From: Piscicola geometra | Taxonomy: Eukaryota; Annelida; Clitellata; Hirudinida; Piscicolidae | Assembly: GCA_943735955.1 (NCBI GenBank) | Contig: OX030962.1 | Location: 2,091,110-2,155,109 of the forward strand | DNA: 64,000 nt | Reading direction: 5' to 3' | Shown here: positions 25,352-37,797 of the stretch, piece after piece | Layout of the letters: each line of letters begins with the position of its first letter | Position numbering within the stretch: the first letter of the stretch is position 1 | Program-made: the position numbers and the translations under genes | The notes under the pieces: generated by a model | Seen by the model: only the letters and a program-made list of their open reading frames with translations | What the model was told of the DNA's origin: nothing | The model's database searches: none

Positions 25352-26858
25352 TGTGACGAAGGGATGATGAGAACTGGAAGCAGTGATGATGATGATTGCG
25401 ATGATGATGATGCCGATGATGATGATGATGTTGAGGTTTTTTCAGGGGTGTATTTGTGTAAGTGGGCCGGTAGTGGTAGGATGGCCGTGTTGATGATGAT
25501 TTAGAAATGTTATCATAACAATTTGTTTTAAATTTAACAAATGTTTTGAAAATCCCAATATGTCAGTATTTTCAAACAATTCTAAGGAAGAAGACAGTAC
25601 AGCATTGTCAAAGCAAGATCAACTGAGACTTCTTCCCCGACATGCACTCCTCTATCCACACTGATCACCACTCCTTTCTTCACAATCGTCTTTTTCAATG
25701 CATCTTACGCGCACATCTTCCACTCTTCATCAACATAAGTAAATAAACCAACTCTATCTTAAACACTCGCCATACCTCTGTGTGCACGTGTGTATGCCCT
25801 AGTGCACGCACACACGTAAATTCTTGAGCAAAGGCACATTAAAGAGGAATATGTTTTGTAAGTGACGTTTTTGGAAAAAATGAAACGCCATTTGCCATGG
25901 TTACTCGTTACTCAAATATCATACGCCGGCTTTGACATATTTGAAACATTTAAAAACGACTATTTTGTACCCTTTAAAGATTATCAAATTGCTTAATGAA
26001 ATTATTTTTTCAATTCTGCTTCGACAGATTAGACACCCTCTATCGAGACAGATCACACAAAACGCATACAATCCACGCAACAACTTCGGCGTACACAGCA
26101 CCTTGCACGCAAAACCTACCTCTACTGTACACTAATATATGACACACGTTGTACATCATTGCACGCTGTACAAGGAGAGTGAACACTAGCATGGAGGCTG
26201 GTGCCTGGATCGTCATCACCTGGGTGTGGTGCCTGGATCGTCATCACCTGGGTGTGTGTGTCTTGTGGAGTGGCTAGATGACGTAATGAGTCGGGAAGCT
26301 TTGAGAACAAAAATTAAGTGAACACTTTCAGCTGATAGATGTACCCATGGTCTGCACTGGAGGTTGTTTGAATCTTCACAGCTTCAGGTGCTTAAAAGTA
26401 TTAAAATGGATTATTTTCAAGATTTTGAACTCATGCCTTAATGGCTTCAATAGGTTGCTTTGGTTTTTAGAGTTTGAAATAAATCATTATATTGACTAAG
26501 TTAATGATAATGATTTTATTTTCAATTCAAAAATTCGATTAAAGCAATCAACAGTCAAAAGACTAGAATAAAAATGTATAAAACATGAAAAAATAATCAA
26601 TGTTTGGAAAAACACGCATTGAAGTTCAAGATTTTCTGCAAATAAAAAAAAAACTCTGTGAAGATTTTGATTGAAAATTATTTTGCTCAAAAACCAAAAT
26701 CAACACGCAAAGCAAACTTCAACCGCTGTGAAAAAAAAGAAAAAAAAGAAAAAAACAATACTAAAAATCTTCAAAAGCAACAGACGCAACAGACTTCAAA
26801 GCAAAAATTCTCTAACGATTAATTCAAAAGTTAACTTAATAATTTCAAAATAATGAAC
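25352..26858. other. Intergenic: aminopeptidase upstream region and 3' flank of the next gene
   Basis: Contains GATGAT microsatellite at 25380-25435, a direct duplication of a 28-bp segment GTGCCTGGATCGTCATCACC... at 26199-26256, and an A-rich tract near 26726-26757. No coding exon is supported. Confidence 0.6.
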
Positions 26859-29800
26859 TCATTTAACGTTGTTATTGATGTTGGAACAAGGGAAAAATGG
26901 GAAAGAGAAATTTTGGAAAGGCGGAAGAGAGATGGGAGTGAGAGGGATGAGGTTGGGTTGGAAATGGTTGTGGATTGGTAGGATAGAGTACTTGAAGTCT
27001 TGTGGTTTTGTGAGGAAGTGCGTGGGTAGTTTGGTGATATTTTGAATGAGGTAGTTTTGTGTTGTTGTGGATGTTGTGCTTGCTGGGGTGATTGTTGTAG
27101 TTGTTGGTAGAGTAATTCTCTGGAGTTGCGATTGGTTTGTATATTTTTGGGAAAGTTGAAATTGTTGTTGGTAAAACTTGAGTTGTTGTAGCTCATAAGC
27201 TTTTTGTTGAATCTGTTGTTGCTGTTGTTGTCGTTGCAATGTGTAATGTTGCTGTTGTTGTTGAAAAAAAGCTTGTTGCTGTTGCTGGAATGAGAACAAC
27301 GGGGTGTACGCGTGTTGTTGTAGATATTGTTGTTGTTGCAGTGGCTTCAGCTGGGGTAGTTGTGGAGGGGGCAATTTTTGATGTCGAAGTGCCTTTTGCT
27401 CGTCTGATTGATCATTCGCCAGACTTTTTGGGTCGATTTTTGAAGTATCTTTAGACAAGCTTTGAAGGGATTGTGGGTGAGAAGGGTTTGTTGATGCTTT
27501 TGTTTCTATAGAAACAAACTTTTTTGAGATTTTTACCTCGTTGAAAGCAATTCCTTGTGGAGCTTTATTTGGAATGTTAGTAGCGGTGGGAGTGTTTGTG
27601 GCTGTTGTAGTGGAGGGAATAGCTACTTTAGAAAGGTGGTTAGTTGTTGGGTGAAATGAAGAGTGGAAAGAAGGGTAGTTCTGCATGTAAATTCTGTCTG
27701 GGTTGCACTGGGGTAGATGTGGAGGGAGCGTGAGTAGCTGGGAGTTGAGCCATGGCGGTTGCTGGAGGAGGAGGGGTTGATGGGAGGCTTTTGTAGGATA
27801 GAAGATCAAAAAAGGGAGCTGGCAAACTGGAGTGGGGAGGTTTGAAGTGGGCTTTGAGAAAGAAATGTGGCTTTGTTGCAGCTGCTTCGTGGCTGTTTCC
27901 TGAGGTTTTGGTTCATGGTTTGCAGGCGTTTTAAGGGGTGTTTTCAGGTCTATTGAGGTTTCTAAAGTAGTGGTCGTGGTGGTTTTGTGGAGGTTCGTGG
28001 TGTTGTTGGAGGCTGTTGGTTCGAAGCCTTGGTCGTTTGGTGTGTTGTTATTGTTGTTGTTGAAAAGTAAGCTAGTTTTAGTGGAGATTTTGTCTGTATT
28101 ATTAAAGTTGTTGTTGTTGTTGGTAGTAGCAACTTTTGCTTCTGGCTCGAAGTTGGACTGTTGTTGAAAAAGCTTTCTTTTAGTTCAATAAGAAAGTTTT
28201 TTTCAAACGTATTATTTCATCTTTTAGAGTAATTATATTGATAATCTTAATAATTAAAAAATTAATAACGAAAATCTCCATTTTTAATCTACGTTGTTTG
28301 CAGAAGTTTTCTCGAAGTCGACTTTTAGAGTTGGATTTTTTGTGCTTTTCTTTTCAATCTTCCTGAGAAAAAAAATTCTAGAAGAGTACCTAGTGATGTT
28401 TGGTCTTGCGCCAGAGATTAAGCATAATCGTAATCGCTTCTAAATCTTAAAACAAATTTTAAACTTTAAATATGAGTTTAGAAATTTTTTCGCAAACTTT
28501 TCTCACTTATTTTGGTCAACTTCCGTCAAACACTTGTTCTGACGTGGGTCTATGCAATCACTTTTCAAGTCACCCTTCATCTCTTCTCCTCTCTCCTCAC
28601 CCCTCGTATTCATAATGGAATGATTTTGAAGACTCGATTCTTCGCTTTTAAGCTTTTCTCTGGAAGAAACTTTGGAAATATTTTGAAAGTCATCTTGTCG
28701 CGTTTTTAATTCTATTTTTCTAATGTTTTTTACACGATTTTCTTTTCTAGATGAACCTGATTTGCAAGCCACTACATCTCGATATGTACCAACTTTATTT
28801 AATTTTCGGGAATTATTCGATTGAAAAAACTGAAATTAAATATTTTTAATGTTATTAATTAAACAAATAATTCATTTCAATTTCACTTGATGAAGGTAAT
28901 CTTTATTCATTTTTCTAAATTCCCAGACATTTTTTCAAACCTTGTTAATGTGGTTCATGAGAGAGTTAAGTTTCAACCTGGATTCACTTTTTTGGCACCT
29001 GCGGCTTCTAGATTCGTCTTGTCTCTTCCATCTTTGTGAAGGTTGTTGCTTACAGTTCTTTAAAATAATCATTTTCAAACTAATACAAAATGATGAATCA
29101 AAAATAATTTTATTATTATTTTAAACTTATCAAGATTCAATCCTAGCCTTTTATGCGTTTCTCTTCTCACGGGTCCTCCATTGGCCCTGAGGTGGTTGGG
29201 AGGAGGGGGGTTGTAGAAGAGGGGGGTGGTGGGCAGGCCGAGGTCGATTAAGCAGTCTTTGTCAGACTTCTTCAGCCACAACAGCCTCACGTTGTCACTG
29301 CGTATGGACTTGTAGACTGGACCGAGGTTTTTGTTCTGAAGCAGGTTCTCTACTGGAACCTGCGAGGGGTTCTCTGATACAGATTTATATGCTTTTTCAA
29401 AAAAATGCATTTAAAAAAGTATATATAAATAAGTATTTAGTGTCAAGTTATTTAAGGATCACAATCCCACCTTGACCAACGAATAAATACTTTCTCCTTT
29501 CAAGCTGCCAGGCTCTGAAAAGTTGAAGACCCTTTCTTCTTCCTGTTTTACACCCTCTTCCTTCCATTCCTTCTCATTCAGTGACGAGACGAACTTTCTG
29601 TGTTCTAGAATCTTCTCTTCAACGAAACGGCAAACATTTTCACGAGACAATTGCTTTTTCGAATCTTTCTTGCTGAGAAATGTTTTAGATTTTATTCGTC
29701 ACCAATTGAGCAAAGTTATCATGAGTTTGTATTCCTTAAGATCACTGAATTCCAGATGGGTATAGCTTTCTCAGAATTCTCATGGCATTGCAAATAGAGC

Positions 29801-30245
29801 AAAAGATTGCAATAATTATTGACAAACGCACCCACTAATAGTAGGAAGACTGTTCCCTTGCGACAACTCCTCTTTCGAATCATCCCATTTCTTCATAGAC
29901 TCGAACTCTTGCTGTAATGTTCAGTTGCAAGTTATATTTTAACAAAATTATTCTTAACATTTCCCATAAATTGGTGAATATATTTTACTAATACATATGA
30001 CGATACAATTATACCACGATAAAGTCCGGCAATAAAGCACGCACTCGCTTCAAGTTCTCCTTCCTGATCTCCTCGAGAGTCTTGAAGCCTCGGAAATAGT
30101 TGGAGAGCTCGAGATTGTGCAGCCAGATCCTGCCGTACACGTAGTCGATTTCACTCGCCTCTTGAGTCTTCCACAGCCTGTTCGCCAGCATTTCCAGCTT
30201 CCAGACGCAGAATTCAATGCATGCGAGAGGCAAATCACTCGACAT
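26859..30245 (-). CDS. Unrecognised Q/N/T-rich protein, 8 exons, about 836 aa
   Basis: Exons: 30245-30015, 29911-29832, 29672-29471, 29359-29171, 29057-28941, 28829-28507, 28362-28293, 28157-26859. Phases agree throughout. The start is the first clear ATG (MSSDLPLACIEF); the frame stays open a little upstream. The N-terminal 77 residues look globular (WKLEMLANRLWKTQEASE, YGRIWLHNLELSNYFRGF). The middle has VPVENLLQNKNLGPVYKSIR and LLWLKKSDKDCLIDLGLP, followed by a basic K/R/E-rich stretch. The 432-residue last exon is dominated by Q, N and T runs encoded by CAA/CAG and AAC/ACA repeats. I find no known domain, signal peptide or membrane helix. A low-complexity C-terminus of this kind is common in RNA-binding or transcription-associated scaffolds, but that is only a suggestion. 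Exon 5 could start nine bases later at CAA. Confidence 0.72.
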
Positions 30246-30750
30246 GGAGGTGCCTTGAGTGGTCCATACGTCAGGCTCACCTACTCTCACCGCTCTCTGA
30301 CTTCTCTCTTCCGCTCAATCTTGCCTACAATGGGATAGTTTTGGCCTCGTTCTAGCTCAATGTCTCTTAAACTTGTTTGCGGCTGAGCGTCATCTGGCTT
30401 ATATTGTTATTTGACTTTTTACAATGACGTAATCCAAATGAACGCCAAATATCCCTTATTATAGTATTTTATTATAGTTATTATTATTGATAATAATACT
30501 ATTTTTATTGCATAGAAGATGTGCTTTTGATTGAGTCGAGAGAGTGATATTTACATTGTTTGAACAAAATATTTCTTGGATGGATGGAGAATGACAAATG
30601 CCTCAGAAGTGAATGATGAGAATACTTTCAAATGCTGCTGTGGACGTGGAACTTATGAAGACGACTGAAAAAGAGAAAAAATCTAATAAAAATCTTTAAT
30701 AAAGTTTCACAAGAATTGAAAATGTCAAACAAAACTACAATCATTCACTC
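30246..30750. other. Intergenic spacer between two minus-strand genes
   Basis: AT-rich. An AATAAA on the minus strand (rc of 30504-30509) lies about 240 bases past the zinc-finger stop. No coding feature is seen. Confidence 0.5.
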
Positions 30751-33630
30751 TTAAACATAAATGATCTCTACATCATCATCATCATCATCATCATCCTCCT
30801 CCTCATCATCATCTTCTTTCTCAATAGATGTTCGACGCATGGAGGTGCTCTTAACTCCTGCTGCTTCCTTTGGCTTCTTGATGGCCACTGCTGCTGCTCT
30901 TGGCAACTTAGCACGAACCACTCCCTGCCCTATTGCCCGACTAGATCTCCCATTACGGGTAACATTATCATTATCATCACATTGCTTTTTTTTATTTTTC
31001 TTATTGTTGTAGAAATTGTTTATGACCTTTGAGTTTGAATCGTTGAAAAGATTCGTGTTTATGAAAGGAGAAATATATTTATTTTTAGGAAATGCTTTGT
31101 GATTAGCACTATTACCGTCCCCACATCCATCCTGGTCATTCTCTCCCACTTTATCATCATCATCATCATCATCTTGCCGCTTCAAAGCTTCTTCTGCATC
31201 ATCATCAACGATGAATACCTCATTATCCTTCATCACTTCCTCTTTCTCATCCCCGCCATCACTCATTCCATCGACACCACCCTTTCTTCCACCCTTCCAT
31301 GCATCCAAGCCACTCTTGACGCCTCTACACCACGCACAGGTGGCCACGTGACTTTTCCAATGCATGATGAAGACATGCCTGAAGTAAAGAATATAAAAGA
31401 CGGTGGAAAATCCATTGCAGACGTTGCAGTAATACATGCCCTTCTTCTCACCGAGCGTCTGCAGCCTACACCCGCTCAGACCCTCCCGCACCAAAGTCCA
31501 CAAGGCGCGTGAGTTCCAGCCCACATGTGCGTGGTGCCTCAACATGTGACCCTCAAACTCCCTCCCCCCCTCCACCCTCTCGCCACACAAACACTCCTCC
31601 CCGATCAACGCCTTCGCCACCTCCATAGCGTTTTTGTACATCGAGTTATCTCCCGTGTAACCCGATGCTTTTTGATTGTTTTTTCGGTCGCTGTTTGCCC
31701 TTTTGGCGGGGTTTTTTCTTTTGGACGCTTTGGTAATTCGCGCGATGGATTGCATACGCTTGTGTTCGCTTGGAAAGCCAGTGGTGTGCAGTGACGAAGT
31801 CGAAGTTAGAACATATTTCCCGTTCATTCCACTGCTTCCATCACTGCTAGATGCATACTTTTTCGAGCTATTTGAATCAGTATCACCCCTCTTTTCTTCC
31901 TCTTCCTCCTCCTCTTCAACTTCATAATCATCATCATCATCATCAAGTGTAATGCATTCACCATAATCTTTAACATATTTATTTACTTTTCCATTTCGGA
32001 GATTGTTGAGTGACCCATGCAAAGCCCTCTTTCCGCCATTCCCTCCATCAACACCACTACTTTTCTTTCTATAATTATTTATTGCCGAAATAAAGTTTTT
32101 TCCCTCTTTTTTCATACGAAACCTCAAATCAACATCATAATCACCACCACCAGTGTCATCATCATCATCATCATCATAATCATCAGCCTCATCACCCATC
32201 TTTCTTTTCCTAGCTTCTTTAGGGATAGATTGCTTGGGATGCATTGTTTGGATGTGTTGTTTGTAGGAAGAGAGGGAGGAGAAAATGACGAGGGGAGTAC
32301 AGAGAGGACACTTGATGATGACGGCGTTGTTGTCTTGGCAGTGGGCACATCTGACGTGCGAGACAAGGGTCTCGTAAGAAGGAAACTCTATATAGCATAG
32401 AGGACATGATTCACCGCGTTTGTTGTTGTTGTCGATGGTTGGCGGTTTCGGCAATATGTGTCTAAGGGAGACAGAGAAGGGAAGTGGGAGTGTTGACGAG
32501 CTGATGGAAACGTATTTTGTGGTGGACATGGTGTTGAAAGGCTGGTTTGATGGTTGCTTGTATGGCTGGTTTGATGGTTGGTTGAATGGTTGTTTAAATG
32601 GTTGGTTGTATGGTTGTTTAAATGGTTGGTTGTATGGTTGTTTAAATGGTTGGTTGTATGCTTGTTTGTATGGTTGGTTGTATGGCTGGTTGTATGGTTG
32701 GTTGTAAGGTTGGTTGTATGCTTGTTTGTATGGCTGGTTGTATGGCTGGTTGTATGGCTGACAAGATTTTTTGGCGAAAGGAGCGAGATTTGAGTTGAGA
32801 TCAAATGTGATTACACACGACTTCTGGTGCTGGTCTAGTAGAAGTTGACTTTTCGACTCGTGGGGACAGTAACTGCAGAAGAATCCGATGGCTTTGGAGC
32901 GGTGGATGACGGTGATTTTGTGTTTGCGCCTCATGTGCTTGCCCAAACCTTTCTGACTGATCCGCACCAGATCGGGACATAGACAACAGTATGCTTTGTT
33001 GTTGTTGCTCGCGTAGTGGTTGCGAAGGGAGGTGAGGTTGTGTGTTATGAAACCACAAGAACACCTTTTAGTCGGAACGTCTAGAGCTTTTGTAGATTCG
33101 TGGAGTTGGGAGTAGAAGGATGTTAGTTTTGTTATGTCGTCTGAGTGCTTTTGAAGTTTATTGTGATGACCCAAGAATTCTTTAAATAACCTTTTTGCTA
33201 CAATACTCTGACCAATGGCTGACAATAGATTTTTGTGAGAACTGTTCTGACTGTGTATTGAGGTTTTTGTTGTTGTTTCTGAGACTTTTATTTCGCTTTT
33301 AGACTCTGGATTAAGGTACATGTTAGTTGAACCATCTGTAGGCTGCAACTTCTTCATAATCTTTTCAAGGAACTTAACCATATTATCAAAATTTAACTTT
33401 TCTATTTTGTTTTCTGTTTTTTCAATTAGTATCACATCATCATCTTTTGCAATATGGCATTTTCCATTTATCTTTGAATACAAATCACTTTTAACTGCAT
33501 TTTCGTCTTCAAGAAAGCTGTCTCCATTTACACTCTGAGCAGTCTCAGCATCACTTTGGCATTGTTTCTTCAAAGAATCTAAGTCTGAACTTGCAAGTAA
33601 AACTTCTTCAATATAATTTTCTTTGTTCAT
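30751..33630 (-). CDS. Intronless C2H2-type zinc-finger protein with acidic tracts, 959 aa
   Basis: Single exon beginning MNKENYIEEVLLASS. Degenerate C2H2 or C2HC fingers lie at about 190-206 (CSCGFITHNLTSLRNH), 215-237 (CCLCPDLV...HMRRKH), 252-272 (CSYCPHES...), 409-430 (CPLCYIEFPSYETLVSH), 441-464 (CPLCTPLVIF...), 680-700 (CLCGERVEGG...HMLRHH) and 735-757 (CNVCNGFS...HVFIMH), then CAWC at 765. Residues 291-366 are a tandem NQPYKQ/NQPFKQ repeat encoded by a minisatellite (about 32530-32765). Long D/E runs at 485-492, 562-580 and the C-terminus are encoded by GAT/GAG microsatellites. Several hydrophobic patches next to acids (DDDVILIE, CITLDDDD, VFIVDDD, DDVEIIYV) resemble SUMO-interacting motifs. 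A nuclear DNA- or chromatin-binding role is inferred. No orthologue is recognised. Confidence 0.85.
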   Translation of the reverse strand: MNKENYIEEVLLASSDLDSLKKQCQSDAETAQSVNGDSFLEDENAVKSDLYSKINGKCHIAKDDDVILIEKTENKIEKLNFDNMVKFLEKIMKKLQPTDGSTNMYLNPESKSEIKVSETTTKTSIHSQNSSHKNLLSAIGQSIVAKRLFKEFLGHHNKLQKHSDDITKLTSFYSQLHESTKALDVPTKRCSCGFITHNLTSLRNHYASNNNKAYCCLCPDLVRISQKGLGKHMRRKHKITVIHRSKAIGFFCSYCPHESKSQLLLDQHQKSCVITFDLNSNLAPFAKKSCQPYNQPYNQPYKQAYNQPYNQPYNQPYNQPYKQAYNQPFKQPYNQPFKQPYNQPFKQPFNQPSNQPYKQPSNQPFNTMSTTKYVSISSSTLPLPFSVSLRHILPKPPTIDNNNKRGESCPLCYIEFPSYETLVSHVRCAHCQDNNAVIIKCPLCTPLVIFSSLSSYKQHIQTMHPKQSIPKEARKRKMGDEADDYDDDDDDDTGGGDYDVDLRFRMKKEGKNFISAINNYRKKSSGVDGGNGGKRALHGSLNNLRNGKVNKYVKDYGECITLDDDDDDYEVEEEEEEEEKRGDTDSNSSKKYASSSDGSSGMNGKYVLTSTSSLHTTGFPSEHKRMQSIARITKASKRKNPAKRANSDRKNNQKASGYTGDNSMYKNAMEVAKALIGEECLCGERVEGGREFEGHMLRHHAHVGWNSRALWTLVREGLSGCRLQTLGEKKGMYYCNVCNGFSTVFYILYFRHVFIMHWKSHVATCAWCRGVKSGLDAWKGGRKGGVDGMSDGGDEKEEVMKDNEVFIVDDDAEEALKRQDDDDDDDKVGENDQDGCGDGNSANHKAFPKNKYISPFINTNLFNDSNSKVINNFYNNKKNKKKQCDDNDNVTRNGRSSRAIGQGVVRAKLPRAAAVAIKKPKEAAGVKSTSMRRTSIEKEDDDEEEDDDDDDDDVEIIYV

Positions 33631-34233
33631 TTTTTAAATGTAATATACCAAGGATTATGTAGCAATTCAATGGATGGTTCTATGAAGCTGAAACTTGATG
33701 CCTTTGTACTACAAAGTTTGTAGAGGATTGTGCCGATTATACCATTTAATATATTTTGAGAAAAGGCTCTTTGCTTTTAACCAAAAAGTATAAAACCTAA
33801 CAAAAGAATAAATATTTTATTGATTGATAAGTGTTTAACCTTACAAATAAGTAAAGACCCCGCGCTGATGAGACTAGTTTTACTTTCTGATAACTTTTAA
33901 AAAATAATTAGTTATTAAAGTAAATATATTTAAAATAATTTAGTTGAGTATTGAATATTTTTATAAAAGTTATTATAAAAAAAAGTAAGATACTCGAAAA
34001 AAGTTGGTTTGATTAAAATTTGATACAAAAACTAAAAATATTTGAAGTGAGGAATTTATGTTTATACTTCTTTATTTTGAAGAATGTTAAATTAATTTGG
34101 AGTATCGATTTGATTTCTTAGTTGAAAAAATTAAAAATATAGTATTTGTATTATCGTTTTGAAAGAATTATATTAATGCAATTGTCATCAATTTTTAACC
34201 TTTTATAGCAAACCCGGTAAATATAAATTTAGT
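33631..34233. promoter_or_regulatory. Divergent upstream region of the zinc-finger gene and PHOSPHO2
   Basis: About 600 bp of AT-rich sequence between two divergently transcribed genes, so it must hold both promoters unless non-coding exons exist. TTTTATAG/CAAACCCGG at about 34200 could be an acceptor of a PHOSPHO2 5' UTR intron. No specific binding site can be named. Confidence 0.4.
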
Positions 34234-34950
34234 ATGAAAGTTCTGTTTGTTTTCGACTTTGATGACACGATTATCACTGAAAACAGCGACTTTCACATTC
34301 TGGAAGTGCTACCCAATGGAACAAAACTTCCGCAAGAAATCCAGAATCTCTATTCCCGTAAGAACTGGATGGAGTATATGGGAGCCATTTTTGCATATTT
34401 GAAAAAAGTTGGTGTCGACAAAAAACAAATTTTGGCCTGCATGGAGTCCATCCCCGTGATGCCTGGCTTCAAGGAGCTCATGAAGTTCTTGGTGAAGAAT
34501 GGCGTCGACATAATCATCATATCAGACGGTAACTCGGTGTTCATAGACCACATCCTGCAGCACAACCAAATGCGATCTCTAGTCAAGAAAGTGTTTACAA
34601 ACCACGCCGAGTTTGACAAGGAGGGTCTTTTGAAAGTCTCGGGTTACCACAAACAAGACCATTGCAAGATGAGCACTGAGAACCTGTGCAAGGGACAGGT
34701 GATGGAGGACTTTCTGAAGAAACAAAAAGAAGCCGGAGCGAGCTATGACATGGTGGGTTATGTGGGAGATGGCGGAAACGACTACTGCCCTTCCCTTCGA
34801 CTTACTGCCAAAGATGTTGTTTTCCCGAGAATCAATTACCAGTTGGATTCGAAGATTCAGGAGAATGCCTCGAAGATCAAGGCGAAGGTGGTTCGGTGGG
34901 AGGACGGCTTCGACATCATCAATCATCTCAAGTGCCTCTTGCCACACTAA
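34234..34950 (+). CDS. PHOSPHO2: PHOSPHO2-type HAD phosphatase (pyridoxal/phosphocholine phosphatase family)
   Basis: Intronless 238-aa ORF close in length to human PHOSPHO2 (241 aa). HAD motif I is FDFDDT (nucleophile D8, acid/base D10). Motif II is Ser97 in IIIISDGNSVFID, motif III is near Lys153 in NLCKGQ, and motif IV is GDGGND at 178-183 with metal-binding D179 and D183. MGAIFAYLKKVGV and KVFTNHAEF match the cap and core of the family. By family this is a soluble Mg-dependent phosphatase acting on pyridoxal-5'-phosphate (PHOSPHO2) or phosphocholine/phosphoethanolamine (PHOSPHO1); overall similarity favours PHOSPHO2. RPAP1 follows on the same strand after 506 bp. Confidence 0.93.
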   Translation: MKVLFVFDFDDTIITENSDFHILEVLPNGTKLPQEIQNLYSRKNWMEYMGAIFAYLKKVGVDKKQILACMESIPVMPGFKELMKFLVKNGVDIIIISDGNSVFIDHILQHNQMRSLVKKVFTNHAEFDKEGLLKVSGYHKQDHCKMSTENLCKGQVMEDFLKKQKEAGASYDMVGYVGDGGNDYCPSLRLTAKDVVFPRINYQLDSKIQENASKIKAKVVRWEDGFDIINHLKCLLPH

Positions 34951-35456
34951 CACCAACTTCGGATTTTATTTAAACTTCTCCAAATTATAAAATCACTGTT
35001 AAATAATTTAACTTAATTTGGTTCTAGTTTTATAACTTGTAATCCAAACTTTTGTATAGAGCTTGAACTACTTTGATATTGTTGCACTTCTCATAAAATG
35101 AACCTATAGTTGCTTCTTAAATTTATTGACTAGTTTTCTTGATACTTTATGTAAATGCTTAATTCTATTGAGTTTGACATACTATTTTAGTTGCATTTCC
35201 AATTTATCCCATAAAAAATATCGAGTATTCAATTAAAGAATCTTTTGTGACGGTGCTTTTTAATTTTTGTTAAAGTTTCAAATTAATGTTTTGCATTTAA
35301 AGAAAGTATTTTATCACTGCTTTGACTTTATGTTATCTATGTATTGAGCGGTATTTTAAATAAGAACAAACTAATCTGTAGTATTCAAATTTATATATTT
35401 AGAAACAAGTTAATGTGATCGACTAGTGTTATAAATATCCACAATATTATGGAACA
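34951..35456. other. Spacer between PHOSPHO2 and RPAP1
   Basis: AT-rich, holding the 3' UTR of PHOSPHO2 and the RPAP1 upstream region. No coding feature is seen. Confidence 0.5.
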
Positions 35457-37450
35457 ATGTTTACGAAAAGGCCAAATTTGAAAGAAAGTGCTCAAGATTT
35501 AATTCTCTCTCAAGATCAATTGATAAAGGAAGGGAAAATAAAAGCTGGGAGTTCTTCGGCAGAACAAAATACTTCAGAAATTGATAAAAAGTTTAAAAAA
35601 ATGCCACAAATATTGTGTCAAAGTTCTCATACTAGAAAGCATGCAACTAAACAGAAGAAAGTGAGCTTATATGCACTTCGAAAACAATCTCAAAATTCTC
35701 TTGCGAACAAGTCTTCCCAAAATGTTGAGTTTCATAAAATCACAGACTCAACTCAGTTGTGTGTGCCAAATGGTCTGGTTACTAGGGGTGGATTGTGGAT
35801 AGGAGATGGGGAAGGAGAGAAGAGAAGGGTTGAGAGGGAGGTGAAGGAGATAAGTGAATCTAACATGTCAGTTTTAAAAAAGTTATCTGAAATAGAAATA
35901 CTTCAAAAACAAAAAGAACTCCTTTCTAACCCTAGTAAGTTTCATTTTTTCAATATTCAAATTATTCAATTTAAATTTCTTTTTTAATATGATCATCATT
36001 CCAAAAACAGTTCTAATGTCATTTTTGAAGAGTGCAAAAGTCAAGAAAGTTGAAACAGAAAAGTCTATCAACACCAAAAATGTTGAAATAAAATCCTCCA
36101 ACATGGTAGTTAATGAGCCAAAACTTAGAGCCAATTATGATAATGATAACAATAATAATAATAATAAAAGTTCCATAGACATCAAAAGCATAGATATAAG
36201 TAACTTAGAGAATTTATCAGATCCAAAAAAGTTAAGAGAGGTTGCTAAGGACCATGGATGGTTGTCAATGGGACAAGTGGATGAGCAGAGCATCAAGAAA
36301 TGTCATGGCAGAGATGAAAAGTCCAAAAGTGAAGTAAGAATAATATAGAAAAATTCAGATTTATTATTTTGTCTTTTTGGTAAAACATTCCTACAGAATT
36401 CAGCTAGGTTTGATTGCCATGGAAACGTGCTCAATTCACAAGATATCCATCTACAGGTATCGAGTCATTCACTCTTTCACATTCAAGCATTCTTTCTCTT
36501 CATCCACCATCACACGTACAACCCACTGCTAACAACCACCCACTAACCCACCCACCCACCAACCCACCCACCCACCAACCCACCCACCCACCAACCCACC
36601 CACCCACCAACCCACCAACCCACTCACCCACCAACCCACCCACCCACCAACCCACTCACCCACCAACCCACCCACCCACCAACCCACCCACCCACCAACC
36701 CACCCACCCACCAACCCACCCACCAACCCACCCATCCACCAACCCATCCACCAACCCACCCATCCACCTACCCATCCATCAAACCCCCTCCTTTGAACAC
36801 CCACTCACAGACCACCTCGCACAGTCTGGATGAATTGACGAATCTTCTTCAGAGCGAAAACACTGCACAAAGAATCTTTTCAATGCACTCACTCACTCAT
36901 ATCATCACCAAGGTCGCATGCACCATTCATTGCTGATGTGACTTTTGTGAATGGTGAATTGGATTTGTGACATTCACCATTTAAAATTCCAAGCAATTCA
37001 CCACCAAACACTCACAGGCTAGGGCTGGATGGTACATAGGCAAATTGACAAAACCCATCCTTCCACACCTCCTCGACAACCACCTCACCATGACAACGCG
37101 TCATCTTCTCGACCATAGCAACCATGCTGTCGTCATAGCAGCGTTGTCTTTACTACACGCTCTCATCATCGACCAATCAGATGAAACCACACTGGATAAG
37201 ACATTTCATTGGCCCAGAGGACACGAGATGCCCTACATGAATATTAACGAGGTATTACTTGACCTATTTGCATAATTAAGTAGATCTGTATGAATAATTG
37301 AGTAGATTGATTTGCAATTCATATGCATGGTCAGATGGAGGGCTATGAGGGGCAGACGGAGGAAAAGGTGATGCAACAAGATTTGATTGAGGTTAGGATT
37401 TGAATCATCAATATCTATCATCATCACTACTAGTACTACTACTACTACTT

Positions 37451-37490
<40 letters not shown>

Positions 37491-37504
37491 CACTACTACT
37501 ACTA

Positions 37505-37547
<43 letters not shown>

Positions 37548-37619
37548 TACTACTACTACTACCACTACTACCACCACTAATACTACTACTAATACTACCA
37601 CCACCACTACTACTACTAT

Positions 37620-37708
<89 letters not shown>

Positions 37709-37736
37709 ATACTACTACCACCACTACTACTACTAT

Positions 37737-37797
<61 letters not shown>

